Below the pieces are notes generated by a model, which saw only the letters and a list, made by a program, of their open reading frames with translations, was not told the DNA's origin and did not search any database. DNA of 64,000 bases from Pollutibacter soli. GTDB lineage: Bacteria > Bacteroidota > Bacteroidia > Chitinophagales > Chitinophagaceae. Location of the stretch: positions 868,001-932,000 of the forward strand of contig JARJHS010000002.1 of the NCBI GenBank assembly GCA_029269725.1, given 5' to 3'. The position numbers and the translations under genes are program-made. Below are positions 34,484-42,739 of this stretch, piece after piece. How positions within the stretch are numbered: the stretch's first letter is position 1; each line of letters starts with the position of its first letter.

Positions 34484-35833
34484 ATGAAGAAAATCTTTAC
34501 ACTCATTACCATACTGATCTCTCTTTCGCTGGTTGGCATAATTGTCATCCAGGTTTCGTGGATCAAAAAATCACTTCTTATCCAAAAGGAGCAGGTTAAT
34601 GAGCATATCAGTAAAGCCATGTACGAAGTGGTGGACGAACTGGTAGAGGAAAAGAGCAAATTTCCGACTTTTATATCACCGAAAATAATGTCTGAGTGGC
34701 CAAGGGATCAACTCCTGAACCTGATGCGTGCTCCGACCATTGCCCAGCGATATAAAGTAAAAGGCATACAGGAAAAACTTCGCAAAGCATTCGAAAAACA
34801 AGGTTTAAAGGATACTAAGTTCGAGTTCGCAATCATTTCAAGTACAAATACATTCGGATATGAAATGCAGTCGGCGAATTTTGATCAGAGTTATGATGCT
34901 GCATTGGAAGATACTGCTCATAACTGGATAGCGATATGGCCCTTGGTTTCTAATTCCGGTTCTGAAACGGAAAGCCTTTCACCTGATGAAAAACTCATCA
35001 TCATCATTTCAGATCTGCAGGATTTTGTGCTTAAATCTCTCGGATGGATGATCAGCGGTGCAATTCTGTTTACCGTAATTATTATCACTGCTTTCTTCCT
35101 GACTGTTCGCACACTGTTACGGCAGAAAAAATTGAGTGAGATCAAATCTGACTTCATCAATAACATGACCCATGAACTGAAAACTCCTCTGGCTACTATA
35201 TCTCTCGCAGTTGATGCTATCAGGAACGATAAAGTAATCGCTGATAAAGAAAAACTGAGTTATTTCAGCAATATCATCAAAGACGAAAACAAAAGGATGA
35301 ACAAGCAGGTGGAAACCATCCTGCAGGCTGCGTTGCTGGATAAACAACAGATACAGTTACAGCTTCAGCCATTGCATGTTCATAAAATTCTCCAGGGAAT
35401 CCAGGATAATTTCAGTCTTCAATTGAACGACAGAGGAGGGAAGGCAACACTTGATCTCGGTGCTTCAACAGATGAAATCGTGGGCGACGAAGTTCATATC
35501 ACGAATATGCTTTCGAACCTGGTGGACAATGCCGTAAAATATTCGAGAGAGAATGTGCCGCCTGTGATAAAAATATCTACTCATGACATGGGCAAATATA
35601 TCCGCATACGCATTGAAGACAATGGTATCGGTATGAATAAAGAAGCGCTCTCCCGTATATTCGAGAAGTTTTACCGCGTGCATACCGGCAATGTTCACAA
35701 CGTAAAAGGGTTTGGACTGGGCTTAAGCTATGTTAAGAGCATGGTCGATGCACACCAGGGAAGGATTAAAGCCGAAAGTGTTCCGGGAAGCGGCAGTGCA
35801 TTTACAGTAGACCTCCCCGTTAGTAAAGAATAA
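34484..35833 (+). CDS. Membrane sensor histidine kinase
   Basis: A 449-residue kinase with two membrane segments (~5-27 and ~187-210) around a ~160-residue periplasmic sensor with no recognised fold. A HisKA domain follows with phospho-acceptor His230 in NMTHELKTPLA, then HATPase_c with the N box (LVDNAVKYS), the G1 box (IEDNGIGM) and the G2 region (GFGLGLSYVKSM). It resembles the RprX-type kinases of Bacteroidota. No response regulator gene is adjacent, so its partner must be elsewhere. Confidence 0.93.
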   Translation: MKKIFTLITILISLSLVGIIVIQVSWIKKSLLIQKEQVNEHISKAMYEVVDELVEEKSKFPTFISPKIMSEWPRDQLLNLMRAPTIAQRYKVKGIQEKLRKAFEKQGLKDTKFEFAIISSTNTFGYEMQSANFDQSYDAALEDTAHNWIAIWPLVSNSGSETESLSPDEKLIIIISDLQDFVLKSLGWMISGAILFTVIIITAFFLTVRTLLRQKKLSEIKSDFINNMTHELKTPLATISLAVDAIRNDKVIADKEKLSYFSNIIKDENKRMNKQVETILQAALLDKQQIQLQLQPLHVHKILQGIQDNFSLQLNDRGGKATLDLGASTDEIVGDEVHITNMLSNLVDNAVKYSRENVPPVIKISTHDMGKYIRIRIEDNGIGMNKEALSRIFEKFYRVHTGNVHNVKGFGLGLSYVKSMVDAHQGRIKAESVPGSGSAFTVDLPVSKE

Positions 35834-36091
35834 TCTCCAGACTAATTTAGGGCCTGCTGTTTATTGTGCAAATCCGGATGGATATTGAACTGCAAAAGAA
35901 TTTTGATGCAGTGTCTGCATGGATATAAAAAGTCAAAGCGTGAAATCCTTTGCATCTGGTTGACCTCCACATCAGGTTTTTACTTCGGATTATCTATTCT
36001 ACACTTCTGCAAATACACCTCTTCAGCGAACAACGATGAACGAACAACGATGAACGAGAAACGCCGCCGCCCTCACATTTTTTGTTTTAGA
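35834..36091. other. Gap between convergent genes, with a 7-base-period array
   Basis: No credible gene. A 121-codon plus-strand frame runs through it into the peptidase gene but has no protein-like features. Bases 36022-36063 form a heptad array. Confidence 0.5.
36022..36063. repeat. 7-base-period array (AACAACG/ATGAACG type)
   Basis: Six heptads in register: TTCAGCG, AACAACG, ATGAACG, AACAACG, ATGAACG, AGAAACG. Here two heptamers alternate to give a 14-base super-repeat. Confidence 0.8.
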
Positions 36092-37603
36092 TCAGAGAGA
36101 CATTTGTGGTTCCTCTTTCAGGTTCTTTTTTGCTGGCTTAAAGTTTCTCCATTTACAATTATCCTCACCTATATGCATTTTTTCGCGTATCACTTCGGCG
36201 ACAACTTCTTCTCCGGCGGATCTGGTTAATGGTCGCAGTGCTCGCGCTTTTCGTGGAGCGGGTGGAAGCGTTTTATGATAGGCTTTGAGCATTTTTATCC
36301 AATGCGTGTCATCGGCAAAATCCGGCTTATCTTTTTTGGAATAAATAGAATCGTCAAATTCTTCCTTTGTCCGCGGAAATGCAATGGACACACCGCGTCC
36401 GCCAAGCTCCCGTTTTCCGCTGCCTGGATCAATAACCTTATAATTATTCCCCATATAACCACGGATATAGTACAGCAGGTGAAAGTGAATAAACCTCATG
36501 ATCATATCATTGAGTTTATGATCGGTTTTATTGAAGAAAAGAAAATTCTCAAAGAACCAAACCATGTCTATGTTGTAGACGCTGTACATAGAGCGTTCCA
36601 TCTGGTACGTATAATCCATACAACATTCCAGTGCTTTTGTGATATGTGCCGAATGCAGATTCATTTTTTCAATCATCCGGTCGCAGATATCATTAAAAAG
36701 TTTCACAAGATTATTCAGTCGTATCGTATCAACTGCCGTAAGCGAAACACCCATTTCCCTGAACTCAGGAATTTCAGAATCGTAATCAGCATAATTTTTT
36801 ACATAATTCACAGCGACGAACATGCTGGCCAGTTCATATGGTAAGATGGTTGGCCGACGGTTCAGATACTGGGCAAGATCGCGATAACCCAAACCAAGGG
36901 AAGTCATTTCATCTACGGATGCAACAAAATAGTTTGTCGCATTTTTGAAACTGTAAGCGTGTTCAATCTGCTGGCCCCAGCAACAATCCAGCCCAACAAA
37001 GCCTAAACCCTTTTCGCCGAATACTTTCACCAATGTCTCAGATAGTTTTTTATAACTGAGATATTCACCTTCATTACTGTTTGTATAAATAGCAAGGATG
37101 ATATTATCATTTTTATCAAATTCTGAATATCCTTCAAAATCCTGGAGGTCGCCACCAAGCCTCGTAAGTTCCTCTTCTATTTGTTCTTCGGTTCCTGCAG
37201 GCTTCTTCATCAGCTTAGTGGTAAAAATTTTTCCTAAAACGATATCTGTACCCTCCGCACCTCCATGTCCTTTATAAATAAATCCATAGTTTTCCGAAGG
37301 ATACTGATTTTTAATCCAGGTAAGCGCTTTCGCCAGTATTTTTGGATTCGCAAGATCGTCGAAGTCGGGAGTGAATACATAATCAGGTTCCGTTTCTCCG
37401 TACACTGTATCCTTTTTTACAAGATAGACTGCCGGGTGTTCAGGTGCTTTTGGAAATTTTGGATCCGGCATTCCGTCAAAAAGCACAACATAATTTACCA
37501 GGTCATTTGAATCGGCTTTGCCGATTTCGTTAATTACTGAAATGCTGTCGTAGATGAGATTATTCTCAGCATTGATCTGTATAATGATGGTCCACTTTTT
37601 CAT
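36092..37603 (-). CDS. Clostripain-family (C11) cysteine peptidase
   Basis: A 503-residue protein with the C11 caspase-like core: catalytic His113 in YKGHGGAEG and catalytic Cys in GLDCCWG (Cys208 fits the D-x-C pattern). The family cleaves after Arg or Lys. No signal peptide is seen (it begins MKKWTIIIQINAEN), so the protein may stay in the cytoplasm, unlike secreted clostripain. The start codon is only 39 bases from that of the divergent propeller kinase. The C-terminal ~70 residues are a basic low-complexity tail. Confidence 0.88.
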   Translation of the reverse strand: MKKWTIIIQINAENNLIYDSISVINEIGKADSNDLVNYVVLFDGMPDPKFPKAPEHPAVYLVKKDTVYGETEPDYVFTPDFDDLANPKILAKALTWIKNQYPSENYGFIYKGHGGAEGTDIVLGKIFTTKLMKKPAGTEEQIEEELTRLGGDLQDFEGYSEFDKNDNIILAIYTNSNEGEYLSYKKLSETLVKVFGEKGLGFVGLDCCWGQQIEHAYSFKNATNYFVASVDEMTSLGLGYRDLAQYLNRRPTILPYELASMFVAVNYVKNYADYDSEIPEFREMGVSLTAVDTIRLNNLVKLFNDICDRMIEKMNLHSAHITKALECCMDYTYQMERSMYSVYNIDMVWFFENFLFFNKTDHKLNDMIMRFIHFHLLYYIRGYMGNNYKVIDPGSGKRELGGRGVSIAFPRTKEEFDDSIYSKKDKPDFADDTHWIKMLKAYHKTLPPAPRKARALRPLTRSAGEEVVAEVIREKMHIGEDNCKWRNFKPAKKNLKEEPQMSL

Positions 37604-37642
37604 AACTATTAGGCTTTATTAAATTTATTTATTCTGAAAGCG

Positions 37643-40600
37643 ATGCCCAAAGGGTTTTTTAACGGGTTGCTAATCCTTTTTCTCTGCGCAGTACAGGCGC
37701 AGGGTCAACAACTCCTTTTCAAAACCTATTCTTTTCAACAGGGGCTTAACTCATATAACATTTTCAAAACATATCAGGACGCATACGGATTTGTCTGGGT
37801 AGCAACCCAGGACGGCGCATATCGATACAACGGCCGCCAGTTTGAAGTATTCAAGAAAAATAATACGGATGGAAAAAGCTGGGCAGGCGTCGCATTCCTG
37901 GATTTCGCGCCGGTAAATGATACCTCATTGTTATTCGCCGGATTTAATTCTGGAATGGAAGAATTAAATCTGAATGATCTCCATGTCAGGAAGATCAGAT
38001 CCAAACTGCCTAATCTCTGGTTGAAAAAAATTTATGTGGATACGCTTGGCACAACATGGGTCGGTGGAGAGGATTTTCTTGCGTGGAAAACGAAAGACCA
38101 GGAAGATTTTCATATCGTCGATTCTTTTCCCGGGTTCTCGGAAGAGATCGACATTCAGTTTATAACGCCATTGCACTGGCCCTACCTGGCGGTGGGTGTT
38201 GCTGAATATGGAACTGTACTATACGATATCAGAAATCGCAGACAGGTCAGTAGTATCACTGATAAGCAGCAAAAAACCGAAAAGGACGGTTGTTTCTATT
38301 TTCTTTTTCTCAAAGGCGAAGGTGATGATGTTTATGCGGCAACCAGTGTTGGTTTGGCCAGGGGGAAATTTGATAAATCTGGCTGGGTGGCGAAAGAATG
38401 GTTTATGGATCCGGTATTTGAAGGAAGAACCATCAATACGATGGTAAGAGACAAACACAACCGTTTCTGGTTTGCCACAAATAACGGAATGATTTGTTTT
38501 GATATCACAAGACCTCTTGCTACTCTGTACCTCGCCGAGAAACAGAAAAAATACCGGCTGCAGGACAATAAGATTAATCACCTCATGCTGGATAATCAGA
38601 ATAATCTGTGGATCAGTACTTCAGGTCCTTTGCAACGTGTGAATCTGGATTCCGGATTTATACGATATTTTTCGGGTGACCTTGCCGGTAGTGATCCAAT
38701 GGATCATGTTTATTCACTTGTTAAAAAAAGCAACAGTGAGATTTTTGCCACGGGAACCGATGGATTGTACCTGACCAATATTTTAACAGCAGTTACTAAG
38801 CGCGTACCAGGTTCGGAAGCGCTAGGAGTGGTACATCATATTGAAGAGCTGGAAACCGATTACTGGCTGGTGAGCAGCGAGAAAGGAATGTTCGCATATA
38901 TTCCTTCCAGCGGAAAAATTTCTCAGCAAACTCTTTTTGATCGATTCCCGGAATGGCGGTCTTATTCCAGCTACTATTTTAATGATGTGCACAATGCGGG
39001 CGATGTTTCCTATTGGGCAAGTGAGGGTATGCAGGGATTGGTACGCTGGGATAGAAAGCAACATACGATCAGGCAGTTTAAAAATGGTGAAGCCAATTCC
39101 GGCGGAATTCCTGAAAACCATATCCGCAATCTCGCCGAAGACAGGGAAGGAAATCTTTGGCTCCTGATGGATAACTCCGTAGCGATTTTTAATACTAAGA
39201 AAGACAGCGTTGACAAAATCATCCTTTATATCAGGGATAGTACCAACCGAACGGGTCTTCAGAATGACCTGTTCTCCGATTTGTATGATGATGGAAAAAT
39301 TTTATGGTATGGTACTTATGGAGGTGGATTGAATGGCCTGGATAAAACATCAGGCGAGTGGCAATACATTACAGAAAAGGATGGATTAAGCAATAATTGT
39401 GTATACAGCATTCTTCCCGAAAATGATTCCGTTTTTTGGGTAAGTACCAACCATGGTATTTCGCGTGTGCATTCCCGTCAGAAATCATGTACCAACTATT
39501 TTATTGAAGACGGGCTGCAGGATAATTCCTTTGATGAAAAAGGCAAACTTGCTATCGGTAACAGAATCTATTTCGGTGGCTTAAATGGCTTTACGGAAAT
39601 TGATCTTGATCTGTACAGGATACAGGTAACAGATTTCCCGGTGTATTGTCACAAGGTTGAATATTACCGCGGTGCAGAGAAGCAGGTAATCAATTCATTG
39701 AAGTGGACTGAGGTACGTCTGCCGGCTGGTACGAGCATCGTTTCCATGCACCTGGCAGCGTTGAGTTTTACCGATAATCACAAGATCAGGTTTAGCTATA
39801 AAGTGGATGGTGTACAGGATGAATATATCGATGTCAGTGAAAATAATATCATAACGTTGAACACACTTTCATACGGTAGTTATTCTGTGAGTATCCGTTA
39901 CCTCAGGGAAGATGGTTCATTTGGTGAGCATGAGCTTGCGATGAATATTTATATACAGCCACGTTGGTATCAATCCTGGTGGTTTAAATTGATCCTCGTA
40001 ATTGCATTCGCTGGAATTCTGTATGGACTGTACCTGAACAGGATCGCGCAATTAAAGAAAGAAGAGCGCCTTCGACGGAAAATTTCAGGTGATCTTCACG
40101 ACGATATCGGCAGTACATTAAATAGCATAAAAATCTTTACCAATCTGTCTATTGCCAGGCCAGGAGATAGTTCATATTTATTTCAGATCCGGGAGCAAAC
40201 TCAAAACGCCATCAGTGGAGTACGCGACCTGATGTGGGTGTTAAATGATAAGTTGGATACGGCGGGTGATCTTGTACATCGGTTTGAACAGTTTGCCGGT
40301 AGTCTTGCACAAGCAAGAAATATCCATCTTGAAAAAAATATTCCATTTGATATTTCCGGAATGACATTGCCAAAGGATGTAAAGAGAAATCTTTATTTAA
40401 TTTTTAAAGAAGCTTTTAACAACAGTATCAAGTATGCACAACCGAAGACCTTTGGTTATACTTTCCAACCCGGCAAGTCTGGTAGGCCATTGATTACACT
40501 CAGGGATGACGGAAATGGCTTTGATAGCAATGCAGAAACAGAAGGATATGGTTTGAAAAGTATGCAACAGCGAGCCGAACAAATCGGTTACAGGATGGAA

Positions 40601-40651
40601 CTGAGGTCAGGCATGGGAGAGGGTACAACGATCCTGCTCAGGCCTGTTTAA
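37643..40651 (+). CDS. Two-component propeller sensor histidine kinase (HisKA_3)
   Basis: A 1002-residue sensor. After a signal peptide (to about residue 22) comes a long periplasmic region of Reg_prop beta-propeller repeats (units such as DAYGFVWVATQDGAYRYNG and DREGNLWLLMDN), then a Y_Y_Y domain, one membrane segment (~785-803) and a NarL-type kinase core with His819 in GDLHDDIGSTLNS and an ATPase ending in GEGTTILLRP. Its stop overlaps that of the convergent NarL-type regulator by four bases (TTAA), and the regulator is its obvious partner. Such sensors often read polysaccharide fragments; the ligand here is unknown. Confidence 0.93.
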   Translation: MPKGFFNGLLILFLCAVQAQGQQLLFKTYSFQQGLNSYNIFKTYQDAYGFVWVATQDGAYRYNGRQFEVFKKNNTDGKSWAGVAFLDFAPVNDTSLLFAGFNSGMEELNLNDLHVRKIRSKLPNLWLKKIYVDTLGTTWVGGEDFLAWKTKDQEDFHIVDSFPGFSEEIDIQFITPLHWPYLAVGVAEYGTVLYDIRNRRQVSSITDKQQKTEKDGCFYFLFLKGEGDDVYAATSVGLARGKFDKSGWVAKEWFMDPVFEGRTINTMVRDKHNRFWFATNNGMICFDITRPLATLYLAEKQKKYRLQDNKINHLMLDNQNNLWISTSGPLQRVNLDSGFIRYFSGDLAGSDPMDHVYSLVKKSNSEIFATGTDGLYLTNILTAVTKRVPGSEALGVVHHIEELETDYWLVSSEKGMFAYIPSSGKISQQTLFDRFPEWRSYSSYYFNDVHNAGDVSYWASEGMQGLVRWDRKQHTIRQFKNGEANSGGIPENHIRNLAEDREGNLWLLMDNSVAIFNTKKDSVDKIILYIRDSTNRTGLQNDLFSDLYDDGKILWYGTYGGGLNGLDKTSGEWQYITEKDGLSNNCVYSILPENDSVFWVSTNHGISRVHSRQKSCTNYFIEDGLQDNSFDEKGKLAIGNRIYFGGLNGFTEIDLDLYRIQVTDFPVYCHKVEYYRGAEKQVINSLKWTEVRLPAGTSIVSMHLAALSFTDNHKIRFSYKVDGVQDEYIDVSENNIITLNTLSYGSYSVSIRYLREDGSFGEHELAMNIYIQPRWYQSWWFKLILVIAFAGILYGLYLNRIAQLKKEERLRRKISGDLHDDIGSTLNSIKIFTNLSIARPGDSSYLFQIREQTQNAISGVRDLMWVLNDKLDTAGDLVHRFEQFAGSLAQARNIHLEKNIPFDISGMTLPKDVKRNLYLIFKEAFNNSIKYAQPKTFGYTFQPGKSGRPLITLRDDGNGFDSNAETEGYGLKSMQQRAEQIGYRMELRSGMGEGTTILLRPV

Positions 40652-41295
40652 GCATGAACGATTCCATGACGAATGGCATACATCGCCAGCCCGACGCGTG
40701 TTTTAACTTTCAGTTTTTCGAAAAGAATATCCCGGTAGCCGTCTACCGTCCGGGGACTTAATTTCATCTCGCTCGCCACTTCTTTATATGTCAGTTCAGA
40801 AGCTGCGAGGCGCAGGAATTGAATTTCTTTTTCCGTCAGCCGCATAAATCTTTTCATTTCAGGATCCTCATTTTCCATTTTGTTTACACTGTTGACCAAT
40901 CTCCCGGAAACGATATCAGAATAATGAAATCCGTCTTTGATCACATCATCAATTGCAGATTTCAATTCTGAAGGATCGCATTCTTTGAGTACATACCCTC
41001 TGGCTCCATATTTAATCATACGGATGATGGAGGATTCATCATCAACCATACTTAAGGCCAGCACCTTGATATGCGGTTTATTTTGTTTCAACCACAGTGT
41101 TGTTTCAAACCCATCTTTCACTGGCATATTGATATCCATGAGTATGACATCAGGTTCCCTGGATGTTGCCAGTTTCTTTATACAGGCTTCGCCGTTTTCG
41201 GCTTCAAAGGCAATGTCGTAACCAATATCACGAACAAGCCCGGCGAGACCTTGCCTTAAAACGACATGGTCATCAACTAATGCTAACAGTGGCAT
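40648..41295 (-). CDS. NarL/LuxR-family response regulator
   Basis: A 215-residue regulator with a receiver domain (Asp8-Asp9, phospho-acceptor Asp54 in ILMDINMP, Lys near 106) and a C-terminal LuxR helix-turn-helix (LTEKEIQFLRLAASELTYKE). It starts one base after the stop of the pseudo-kinase gene, so the two are one operon, and it converges tail to tail with the propeller kinase. All three probably form one signalling unit. Targets are unknown; the inverted 9-mers upstream of the operon (41924-41962) are a candidate site for autoregulation. Confidence 0.95.
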   Translation of the reverse strand: MPLLALVDDHVVLRQGLAGLVRDIGYDIAFEAENGEACIKKLATSREPDVILMDINMPVKDGFETTLWLKQNKPHIKVLALSMVDDESSIIRMIKYGARGYVLKECDPSELKSAIDDVIKDGFHYSDIVSGRLVNSVNKMENEDPEMKRFMRLTEKEIQFLRLAASELTYKEVASEMKLSPRTVDGYRDILFEKLKVKTRVGLAMYAIRHGIVHA

Positions 41296-41296
41296 A

Positions 41297-41920
41297 TTAC
41301 AATTGAATTGATAATAAAAGAGTATTTACTTCAGTCTCTTCTACTAGTTCGAGCTTACCATTCATCTGTTCAGTTTTTAGCCTTGCATTTTCACTAATAT
41401 GGATAGGCTGCTGATCAGTATTTTTCTTCAATTTGAAACAGATGTTTTTCTGGTCACAATCAATATGAATTGCATGGGGTCGTTGCTGTGAGCTAAAGTT
41501 ATCATTTATTATTTCCTGAACAGTGCAGAAAATGAGCAATTCATCGGTTGCGGAAACAGGTGGCAGTTCGCCATTGATTACCAGCTCAATTTCAGTTCCA
41601 TGCAACAACTGTTTAATCTGGATTTCATTTTTAATAGCGTCAATAAAACCCTTGCGAAGAATTTCATCAGGGATATTCTGCCTCGCCAATGCTTTCAGAT
41701 CCTGTATCACCTGGTACAGTATTTTTCCGGTGTCCTGCGCTTTTTCCTGCTGAGTCTGTTCCAGATTATCTGACAGCAGTCCGAGTTGTAACCTGGCGAG
41801 CCACAGCAACTGTCCAATGTTTTCCTGGAGTTCACGCGAAATTACTTCCAAAGCCCTCCCCTGAATTTCCAATCGATACGGCCATTCTTCCTTCACCTTA
41901 CCAATTGACCCACTGTCCAT
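41297..41920 (-). CDS. Pseudo-histidine kinase, cytoplasmic
   Basis: A 207-residue soluble protein that resembles the DHp and ATPase parts of a HisKA_3 kinase: SRELQENIGQLLWLARLQL matches the usual R-E-L-H-D-N-I-G-Q pattern, but the phospho-acceptor His is Gln32. The ATPase part keeps only a worn N box (EIINDNFSSQQ) and no clear glycine boxes. It can therefore hardly phosphorylate anything. Co-transcribed with a NarL regulator, it may bind the regulator or the DHp bundle of the propeller kinase and tune phosphotransfer. This is inference. No sensor domain or membrane segment is present. Confidence 0.8.
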   Translation of the reverse strand: MDSGSIGKVKEEWPYRLEIQGRALEVISRELQENIGQLLWLARLQLGLLSDNLEQTQQEKAQDTGKILYQVIQDLKALARQNIPDEILRKGFIDAIKNEIQIKQLLHGTEIELVINGELPPVSATDELLIFCTVQEIINDNFSSQQRPHAIHIDCDQKNICFKLKKNTDQQPIHISENARLKTEQMNGKLELVEETEVNTLLLSIQL

Positions 41921-41923
41921 GAA

Positions 41924-41962
41924 ACAAATTGTTTATGATTTAATATCAATGATACAATTTGT
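41924..41962 (-). promoter_or_regulatory. Inverted 9-mers upstream of the pseudo-kinase/regulator operon
   Basis: ACAAATTGT (41924-41932) and its exact inverse ACAATTTGT (41954-41962) lie 30 bases apart centre to centre, about three helical turns. The nearer copy is 4 bases before the start codon of the minus-strand operon. This is a plausible binding site for a dimeric regulator, possibly the encoded NarL-type protein itself. Confidence 0.45.
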
Positions 41963-42034
41963 AGATATGAACCTATCCCGTAAAAAAACGGTATCACCTG
42001 TTAATGCTTTTTTTACTAATGATCGTTGCAGTGG

Positions 42035-42616
42035 TTATTGGTTAATATCCAGATGGTATTTTTCGAGCAGCCCCGGCAGGCCGCTGACAGAAAATTTCGC
42101 TTTTTTCATTTTGTTCATTTCAGGATCAATCCTGAAATTATAAGAAGTGCGAAAGTCTGTTTTTTCAAGAATTGACTGACTGAAAACTGCATCTGCAAGA
42201 TCGCAAAAATCAAATTTTGCAGAACTCAGATCTGCATTTGAAAAATCTGTTCCCTTCATGTGGCAATGATCAAACAGAGAATCTTTCAATTTCATTCCAG
42301 TAAAACTCGAATGATCGGTTACACAATTTTTAAAAGCTGCAGAAAAAAGAAAAGGCGAACTGTCCTCAAAATGAACTCCGAGAATTTTACAGTCGACAAA
42401 CTCCACCGATTGAAATGAAGTTCCTTTTAAAATCGCCAGACTGAGATTGCAGCCAGTAAAAGTACATTCTGAAAATCGTGTAGTTGAAAAATTCAGTTTT
42501 TCAAAATTACATTGAATAAAACGGCAATCGTCATACTCACCTACCTTAAATCCTTCCTTCGGAAAATCGGTTTTCTCAAAAACAATGTCGTCAAAATACT
42601 GATCGGTTCCCGCCAT
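42035..42616 (-). CDS. Pentapeptide-repeat protein
   Basis: A 193-residue protein made almost wholly of pentapeptide repeats with central Phe or Leu (for example FSECTFTGCNLSLA and GTDFSNADLSSAKF), which form a right-handed quadrilateral beta-helix. A C-terminal block YNFRIDPEMNKMKKAKFS matches the end of Qnr/MfpA-like proteins, which mimic DNA and protect gyrase. Chromosomal relatives are common in Bacteroidota and their normal task is unclear. No resistance claim can be made from sequence. Confidence 0.88.
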   Translation of the reverse strand: MAGTDQYFDDIVFEKTDFPKEGFKVGEYDDCRFIQCNFEKLNFSTTRFSECTFTGCNLSLAILKGTSFQSVEFVDCKILGVHFEDSSPFLFSAAFKNCVTDHSSFTGMKLKDSLFDHCHMKGTDFSNADLSSAKFDFCDLADAVFSQSILEKTDFRTSYNFRIDPEMNKMKKAKFSVSGLPGLLEKYHLDINQ

Positions 42617-42739
42617 AACGAAACAGGTATTTTATTGCTGCCTGGTATTTGATAAAAATAAAAATCAGGCAATGCTATTTTTTCGGTTGTATGTCTGCGT
42701 TAACATGAGAATTTAACCACAAATGCACACTGACACAAA

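Noticed and set aside
35864-36229. 121-codon plus-strand frame after the histidine kinase
   Set aside because: It runs through a heptad array into the antisense strand of the clostripain gene, and its composition is rich in Cys, Trp and Phe, as expected for an antisense shadow.
36275-36844. 189-codon plus-strand frame
   Set aside because: It lies wholly antisense to the clostripain gene, which has clear catalytic motifs; it has no family of its own.
41297-41920. Intact histidine kinase partner of the NarL regulator
   Set aside because: The phospho-acceptor His is replaced by Gln and the ATP-binding boxes are degraded; the convergent propeller kinase is the better partner.
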